DNA from: Chitinophaga pinensis
GTDB taxonomy: Bacteria > Bacteroidota > Bacteroidia > Flavobacteriales_D > Crocinitomicaceae
Length of the DNA stretch: 10,135 bases
Direction of reading: 5' to 3'
Assembly (NCBI GenBank): GCA_945861175.1
Contig: CAMATR010000033.1
Span: forward strand, 1 to 10,135
The notes beneath the pieces were generated by a model. That model searched no databases and was not told the origin of the DNA. It saw only the letters and a list, made by a program, of their open reading frames with translations. Position numbers and translations under genes: made by a program. This document shows positions 5,131 to 10,135 of the stretch, piece by piece (the stretch's first letter is position 1; each line of letters starts with the position of its first letter).

Positions 5131-7566
5131 TTAGGCCCTCAGTTGTGCTTCGAGTTTCTGTTCCAATTCTAATCTTATTTTTTCCATCACCGCATCAATT
5201 TGATGATCTTTTAAGGTTTGATCCTGATCTTGAAAAGTAAACGATATTGCGTAAGATTTTTTGCTTGAATCCAAATTTTTACCTTCGTAAACATCAAATA
5301 AACCTATCTCTTTTAAGATTTTTTTATCACAACTTCTCGCTACTTCACTAATATCTGCAAATGAGACATTCTTATTTATTAGTAGAGAAAAATCACGCCT
5401 TGCCGCAAATGTTTTTGGAACTTCAGAATATTTTAATTTAACGAATTGCAAACTTTCCACAATTACATCCCAATCCAAATCTGCGACAAAAACATCATTT
5501 TTAATACCAAAATGTTTTTTCATTGCAGCTGATACCCATCCTATTTCGCCTACTTTCTTTTTGATTACTTGAAGTTGCATCCCATCTTGTAAAATAGAAT
5601 TTTTCAAGGCATTTTCTTTTAACATGTCTTGGAGACCTAGTCTTGAAAAAATTGCTTCGGTTAGACCTTTCATTGAAAAATAACTAACTAATTCATTATT
5701 AGCATTCCATGATTCGGACTCCCTTCTGCCTGTCAAAACGATGAGTAATCTCCTATTTTCACTGTAACCACTTTCGAATTTATGATATACTTTTCCAAAT
5801 TCAAAAAGTTTTAAATCAGGATTCTGTCTGTTTTGATTGTATTGTATTACTTCTAAAGCATTAAACAAAAGAGATTGCCGCATAACATCCAATTCCTGAC
5901 TCAGTGGATTAAGCATTTTAACATTTCGTTCTGACTTCAGTGCCTCGCCTCCTAACTTTTCGGTATACTCCGAACTTGTCAAAGAATTATTTAAAATTTC
6001 TACTAGCCCTTTACCCACAAGCATTTCAGAGAGAATATTCTGAACTCTTTCAATGTCAGGTTTGGGAATTACATTAACAGAAGTATTTAATTTTTCAGGT
6101 ATTGGAACATTGTTGAACCCATAAATACGAAGGATTTCCTCTATAACATCTACTTCCCGCTCAACATCCACTCGATAAGAAGGTATTTCCAATTCAATAT
6201 TATCTCCTTTACTTGCTATTATTTGAATGTCAAGATTCTCTAAAATTGTATGAATTTGATCAGTAGAAAGATCAGCTCCAATTAATTTATTGCAGCGATT
6301 ATAGTTGAAATCGATTTTTTTCTTTTCGATTTTTTCCGGGTAAAAGTCAAAGGGCTCCATTGCTATATCTCCGCCTGCCACTTCTTGAATTAACAAGGCT
6401 GCTCTTTTCAAGGCGAACATAGTTAAATTTGGATCAACTCCTCTCTCAAATCTGAAACTCGCATCGGTATTCAAGCTATGAAACTTTGCTGTTCTGCGCA
6501 CTGAAACTGGATTAAAATAAGCCGATTCTAAAAAAACGTCTTTGGAATCTTCTTTTATACCTGAGTTGGCTCCACCGAATACTCCTGCAATACACAAATT
6601 ATCTTTTCCGTTGGTAATCATTAGATTGTCAGAAGACAATATACGTTCTACACCATCCAATGTTGTAAATTTTTCACCAATTGCCGCGTTTTTAACGACA
6701 ATTTCTCCATTCAATACACGACAGTCAAAAGCATGCAATGGTGTACCTAATTCACGCATAACAAAGTTGGTGACATCCACCACGTTATTGATTGGAGCGA
6801 TTCCAACTGCGCGTAATTTATTTTGCAACCATATCGGTGATGTGCCAACCTTTACGTTTTTTATTGTTGTTCCTGTATATCTTTTACATACACCCGCATT
6901 CTTTATTTGAATACGAATTGGAAGGTGATTGTTTTTTATAGAAAATTCAGAAATATCGGGCATTTTCAATTTCAACTGCGCGTTTTTATGAAAATTCAAG
7001 AACGCAATCAAATCGCGAGCCACACCAATATGTCCCATTGCATCGGCACGATTAGGAGTGAGCCCAATTTCAAGTTGAAAATCATCCTCCATTTCTAATA
7101 ATTCAGCAAGCGGAGTGCCTACTTTAGCCAAAGGATCTAGGACCATTATTCCGGCATGAGACTGACCCAATCCTAATTCATCTTCTGCGCATAGCATTCC
7201 ATGCGATTCCACTCCCCGTATTGTTGAAACTTTGATTTTAAAAGGTTCTTCCGGTTTTGGGTAAAGAGTGCTGCCCACTGTTGCAACAGCGACCTTCTGG
7301 CCAACAGATACATTCGGAGCACCGCAAACAATCTGAACAGTATCATACCCCAAATTTATGCTAGCAACTTTTAATTTATCTGCATCCGGATGCTTTTCAC
7401 AAGTCAAAACTTGGCCAATCACAATACCTGCTAAGCCCCCTTTGACGACCTCTATTTTCTCTACACCTTCAACCTCAAGTCCTGTATCAGTGAGGATCTC
7501 GGCTATTTGGTCCGGTGTTAAATCAGTTTGTATGTATTGCTTGAGCCAATTGTAAGAAATTTTCAT
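5131..7566 (-). CDS. pheT: Phenylalanine-tRNA ligase beta subunit
   Basis: Encodes 811 residues, full length for bacterial PheT. With PheS it forms the alpha2-beta2 enzyme that attaches phenylalanine to tRNA-Phe; the beta chain binds tRNA and clears mischarged Tyr-tRNA. Domains in order: N-terminal MKISYNWLKQYI, an EMAP-II/OB-fold tRNA-binding domain (about 42-150, with CEKHPDADKL and CGAPNV), the B3/B4 editing domain (about 216-380, with NNVVDVTNFVM, GTPLHAFD and DASFRFERGVDP), B5 (about 408-480, with the metal-site helix around VEREVDVIEEILRIYG), the inactive synthetase-like core (about 490-700, with MLNPLSQELDVMRQSLL), and the ferredoxin-fold anticodon-binding domain (about 716-809). The canonical start argues for the ATG at 7566. 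pheS is not adjacent, as is common in this phylum. It heads the probable pheT-bioD-bioA(-msrB) run and is divergent from the receptor gene. Confidence 0.98.
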   Translation of the reverse strand: MKISYNWLKQYIQTDLTPDQIAEILTDTGLEVEGVEKIEVVKGGLAGIVIGQVLTCEKHPDADKLKVASINLGYDTVQIVCGAPNVSVGQKVAVATVGSTLYPKPEEPFKIKVSTIRGVESHGMLCAEDELGLGQSHAGIMVLDPLAKVGTPLAELLEMEDDFQLEIGLTPNRADAMGHIGVARDLIAFLNFHKNAQLKLKMPDISEFSIKNNHLPIRIQIKNAGVCKRYTGTTIKNVKVGTSPIWLQNKLRAVGIAPINNVVDVTNFVMRELGTPLHAFDCRVLNGEIVVKNAAIGEKFTTLDGVERILSSDNLMITNGKDNLCIAGVFGGANSGIKEDSKDVFLESAYFNPVSVRRTAKFHSLNTDASFRFERGVDPNLTMFALKRAALLIQEVAGGDIAMEPFDFYPEKIEKKKIDFNYNRCNKLIGADLSTDQIHTILENLDIQIIASKGDNIELEIPSYRVDVEREVDVIEEILRIYGFNNVPIPEKLNTSVNVIPKPDIERVQNILSEMLVGKGLVEILNNSLTSSEYTEKLGGEALKSERNVKMLNPLSQELDVMRQSLLFNALEVIQYNQNRQNPDLKLFEFGKVYHKFESGYSENRRLLIVLTGRRESESWNANNELVSYFSMKGLTEAIFSRLGLQDMLKENALKNSILQDGMQLQVIKKKVGEIGWVSAAMKKHFGIKNDVFVADLDWDVIVESLQFVKLKYSEVPKTFAARRDFSLLINKNVSFADISEVARSCDKKILKEIGLFDVYEGKNLDSSKKSYAISFTFQDQDQTLKDHQIDAVMEKIRLELEQKLEAQLRA

Positions 7567-7749
7567 CTAAGATATCTTTTCTAAATCAGTTACGAAATTA
7601 AGAAAAACTCAAGGAAAATGGCTTTTCAGATTGACTCATTGACTCTCTAGGAAATAATCTTCCATTCACACAGAATTCAAACCATCTAAACTAAAATACT
7701 TTCTACTTGTTTATTTATTAGTAAAATTTGCCCAGCGATTGAATATTTT
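7567..7749. promoter_or_regulatory. Divergent intergenic region between pheT and the TonB-dependent receptor gene
   Basis: These 183 nt must hold the promoters for both the minus-strand pheT run and the plus-strand receptor gene unless these genes are read from further away. I see no exact match to the Bacteroidota consensus (TTTG near -33 with TAnnTTTG near -7). Near-matches are TAAAATTTG at 7722-7730 on the plus strand, 19 nt before the receptor ATG but with one extra base in the spacer, and TAATTTCG on the minus strand at about 7594-7601. Neither has a well-spaced upstream element, so no promoter is called precisely. The region also holds an 8-bp tandem repeat at 7631-7646. No tRNA, riboswitch or clear terminator hairpin was recognised. 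Confidence 0.4.
7631..7646. repeat. Imperfect tandem 8-bp repeat in the divergent promoter region
   Basis: TTGACTCA is followed directly by TTGACTCT, two head-to-tail copies differing only in the last base. The first copy contains TGACTCA, a near-palindrome. It lies about 65 nt before the pheT start and about 104 nt before the receptor start, a reasonable place for an operator, but a 7-of-8 repeat is also possible by chance. Confidence 0.4.
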
Positions 7750-10135
7750 ATGAAAACAATAATACCCTTTCTGTTTCTTTTATTGGCGTTCAATTCTTTT
7801 TCTCAGGAAAAAAGTACCTTAAGCGGTTACATTACGGATGTTAAAAGTGGAGAGGCAATCATTGGAGCTAAAATTTCCATCCCAACTTTAAAACAAGGAA
7901 CAGTAACAAATACTTATGGATTTTACTCACTGACAGTTGAGCAAGGTAATTACCTTGTTGAATTTAGTTCAATTGGGCAGAAGACAGAATCTCGGAACAT
8001 AGATCTAACGAATGATGTCACACTTGGCATTGAAATGGGAGCTGCTCTATCTGAATTACAAGAAGTTACAGTGAATGCAAAAAAAGGAGATAATGTCAAC
8101 TCCACGAAGATTGGTCAAATTGAACTAGATGTGGAAAAAATAAAAACACTTCCTGCGTTCATGGGTGAAGTTGACATTGTGAAGACCATTCAACTTTTAC
8201 CCGGAGTTTCATCCGTTTCAGAGGGAGGTCAAGGTTTTTATGTTCGCGGTGGGGGACCAGATCAAAATCTTGTTTTACTTGATGAAGGCGTTGTGTATAA
8301 TGCCGCTCATTTGTTCGGTTTTTTCTCTGTCTTCAACGCAGATGCTGTCAAAAGTGTGAATTTAATTAAAGGAGGAATGCCCGCGAATTTTGGCGGTAGA
8401 ATATCATCCGTTCTAGAGGTAAATATGAATGAAGGGAATAATAAAAGATTCAGAGTAAAAGGAGGTATTGGAGCCATTTCTTCTCGTTTGACAATTGAAG
8501 GCCCACTTAAAAAAGACAAAGGTTCTTTTATAATCTCTGGACGTCGCACCTACATCGATTTAATAATGAAGGCAGCAATACCTGACAGTTCACCATTTGC
8601 AGGTTCTGGTTATTTTTTTTATGACTTAAATTTAAAAATGAACTACAGATTAGGGGAAAAAGATAAAATTTTTCTAAGCGGATACTATGGCTTAGATAAA
8701 TTTTCATTCAGAAGTAGCCAAGATGATTTTAAAGTTGATATGCCATGGGGAAATGGAATTGCTGCATTTCGCTGGAACCATTTGTTTACCAACAAGCTAT
8801 TCATGAATGTGACCACTACCTTCTCTGATTACCAATTTAGTTTTCTCTCAGATCAAGATCAATTCAAATTTTCTCTCAAGTCAGGGGTAAGAGATTTAGG
8901 TGCAAAAGTTGATTTCTCCTACTTTCCTAATACGAGAAACCGAATAAAATGGGGTGCTGAATATATCTATCATACTTTTACCCCTTCCAGTATATCAGCT
9001 GAGGCTGATTCAGTTGTTTTTTTAGATCCCTCAAATGCTGCAAAATTATATAGCCATGAATCTGCAGTTTATCTCATGGATGAATTCGATTTAAATGAAA
9101 AAATACGCATAAATGCTGGGCTCCGATATAGTATGTATCAGCATGTTGGGCCATTTACTAGGTACATTAATGGGGATGGTATAAGCACACAAGACACATC
9201 TATAAGTTACAATACGGGGGATATTATTAAATTTTATAATGGTCTCGAACCACGGATATCTTTTCGCTGGTTGCTGAAAGATAATAGTTCATTCAAAGGA
9301 GGTTATTCATACAATTATCAATATGTACATTTAACTTCATTGAGCGCCGTTTCTCTGCCGACAGATATTTGGTATCCAACAACGGACAAAGCCAAACCGC
9401 AGCAGGGTTGGCAAGCATCATTAGGGTATTATCGAAATTTCCTTAATGACAAATATGAAGCTTCTGTCGAAGTCTATTACAAAGGGATGAAAAACCTTAT
9501 AGAATATGCTGAAGGTGTTTTGCCAGGCGATGATGTAAATGATAACACAGATAATTATCTTGTGTTTGGAAAAGGATGGGCATACGGCATTGAATTCTTT
9601 TTGAAACGTAATTTTGGAAGTTTTACAGGATGGGTAGGTTACACTTGGGCGAAAACAGAACGTAAATTTCCAGATATAAACAACGGCAATGTTTATCCTG
9701 CCAAGTATGATCGACGTCACGATCTGACAGTTGTAGGAAGCTATAAATTAAATGAAAGATGGACTTTTGGGGCTGCTTTCATTTACGCTACCGGGAATAC
9801 TTTAACTCTTCCGTCTTCATGGTATGTTCAGGATCAAGCTTTATTATTTAACTATGGTCAAAGGAATTCAACACGCATGGCTCCCTATCATCGGCTCGAC
9901 TTGTCTGCAACTTTATATGGTAAAACTTTCAAATCTAAAACAGATGAAATAACCGGTGGAACAGTTCAAGTAAAAAAGAAATACCAAAATAATTGGTCTT
10001 TCTCCGTTTACAATGTTTACAATCGGGCAAATCCGTTTTTCTTGTATGTGGATAATGATGGTGACTTTTTGACGGGCGATTTCAAAATAGCTGTCAAACA
10101 AGTATCACTCTTTCCGATTATTCCTAGTGTAACCT
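7750..10135 (+). CDS. TonB-dependent outer-membrane receptor with N-terminal carboxypeptidase-regulatory-like domain; 3' end outside the window
   Basis: The frame is open from the ATG at 7750 to the right edge (795 codons, no stop or frameshift). Such receptors import ligands across the outer membrane using TonB-ExbBD energy. Order: signal peptide (about 1-19, hydrophobic FLFLLLAF then SFSQ), a carboxypeptidase-regulatory-like beta-sandwich (about 23-96, with SGYITDVKSGEAIIGAKI and GTVTNTYGFYSL), a TonB-box-like ELQEVTV (102-108), and a plug domain (about 120-228, with LLPGVSSVSEGGQGFYVRGG, QNLVLLDEG and FGGRISSVLEV). The rest is a beta-barrel of alternating strands, including YPAKYDRRHDLTVVG and a late NVYNRANPFF. 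The last visible residues, SLFPIIPSVT, resemble the final strand of similar receptors, so probably only 5-10 residues are missing. The ligand is unknown; whether a SusD partner follows cannot be seen. It lacks the 'MKGKVTD..G.PLPG' look of typical SusC and is more likely a non-SusC, metal/siderophore-like or orphan receptor. Confidence 0.95.
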   Translation, partial: MKTIIPFLFLLLAFNSFSQEKSTLSGYITDVKSGEAIIGAKISIPTLKQGTVTNTYGFYSLTVEQGNYLVEFSSIGQKTESRNIDLTNDVTLGIEMGAALSELQEVTVNAKKGDNVNSTKIGQIELDVEKIKTLPAFMGEVDIVKTIQLLPGVSSVSEGGQGFYVRGGGPDQNLVLLDEGVVYNAAHLFGFFSVFNADAVKSVNLIKGGMPANFGGRISSVLEVNMNEGNNKRFRVKGGIGAISSRLTIEGPLKKDKGSFIISGRRTYIDLIMKAAIPDSSPFAGSGYFFYDLNLKMNYRLGEKDKIFLSGYYGLDKFSFRSSQDDFKVDMPWGNGIAAFRWNHLFTNKLFMNVTTTFSDYQFSFLSDQDQFKFSLKSGVRDLGAKVDFSYFPNTRNRIKWGAEYIYHTFTPSSISAEADSVVFLDPSNAAKLYSHESAVYLMDEFDLNEKIRINAGLRYSMYQHVGPFTRYINGDGISTQDTSISYNTGDIIKFYNGLEPRISFRWLLKDNSSFKGGYSYNYQYVHLTSLSAVSLPTDIWYPTTDKAKPQQGWQASLGYYRNFLNDKYEASVEVYYKGMKNLIEYAEGVLPGDDVNDNTDNYLVFGKGWAYGIEFFLKRNFGSFTGWVGYTWAKTERKFPDINNGNVYPAKYDRRHDLTVVGSYKLNERWTFGAAFIYATGNTLTLPSSWYVQDQALLFNYGQRNSTRMAPYHRLDLSATLYGKTFKSKTDEITGGTVQVKKKYQNNWSFSVYNVYNRANPFFLYVDNDGDFLTGDFKIAVKQVSLFPIIPSVT

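Noticed and set aside
6542..7555. Plus-strand frames at 6542-6910, 6907-7098 and 7358-7555
   Set aside because: They are antisense to the intact pheT coding sequence and resemble no known family.
7614..7627. GAAAA/TTTTC inverted repeat with a 4-nt loop as a regulatory hairpin
   Set aside because: Arms of five mostly A/T bases are expected by chance in this AT-rich spacer and there is no U-tract.
7619..7651. Ten-codon plus-strand ORF upstream of the receptor gene as a leader peptide
   Set aside because: Too short, about 98 nt from the receptor start, with no codon bias or hairpin to support it; expected by chance.
8307..10101. Minus-strand frames at 8307-8549, 9421-9720 and 9913-10101 as genes
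   Set aside because: They lie antisense inside the receptor gene, whose plus-strand frame is unbroken and carries clear family motifs; their translations show no recognisable domain.

Overview
The window looks like ordinary core-genome DNA of a member of the Bacteroidota, most likely a Cytophagales- or Flavobacteriia-like lineage. The support is AT-rich sequence, no visible Shine-Dalgarno sequences before the genes, a split transketolase, a TonB-dependent receptor with an N-terminal carboxypeptidase-regulatory-like domain, a lipoprotein MsrB, and a pheT with no pheS beside it. Protein families were assigned by reading conserved motifs by eye; no database search was possible.

Layout, left to right. 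(1) Plus strand, 2-2662: the C-terminal end of a probable VWA-type protein entering from the left edge, then the C-terminal half of a split transketolase (5 nt gap), then a class III PLP aminotransferase starting at TTG (70 nt gap). (2) Minus strand, 7566-2659, read right to left: pheT, bioD, bioA, msrB. Spacing is tight (30 nt, a 4-nt ATGA overlap, 43 nt), so these four could be one transcript, although msrB may also have its own promoter. The plus-strand aminotransferase and msrB meet tail to tail and share the palindromic bases TTAA for both stop codons. (3) Plus strand, 7750 to the right edge: a TonB-dependent outer-membrane receptor, open for 795 codons and probably missing only its last few residues. 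It is divergent from pheT across a 183-nt intergenic region.

How the genes relate: bioD and bioA encode consecutive late steps of biotin synthesis (7-keto-8-aminopelargonate to diaminopelargonate to dethiobiotin). pheT encodes the beta chain of phenylalanyl-tRNA synthetase and needs an unlinked PheS. The transketolase half contains the pyrimidine-binding and C-terminal domains only and needs a partner chain that carries the diphosphate-binding domain. MsrB probably repairs oxidised methionine outside the cytoplasm. The receptor would import an unidentified ligand across the outer membrane.

I found no CRISPR array, transposon, prophage, tRNA, rRNA, toxin-antitoxin or defence gene, and no convincing new system. 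The points worth a second look are modest: the separated transketolase half, active-site substitutions in both class III aminotransferases, the shared stop codons, the biotin pair without bioF/bioB/bioC, and short repeats in the divergent promoter region.
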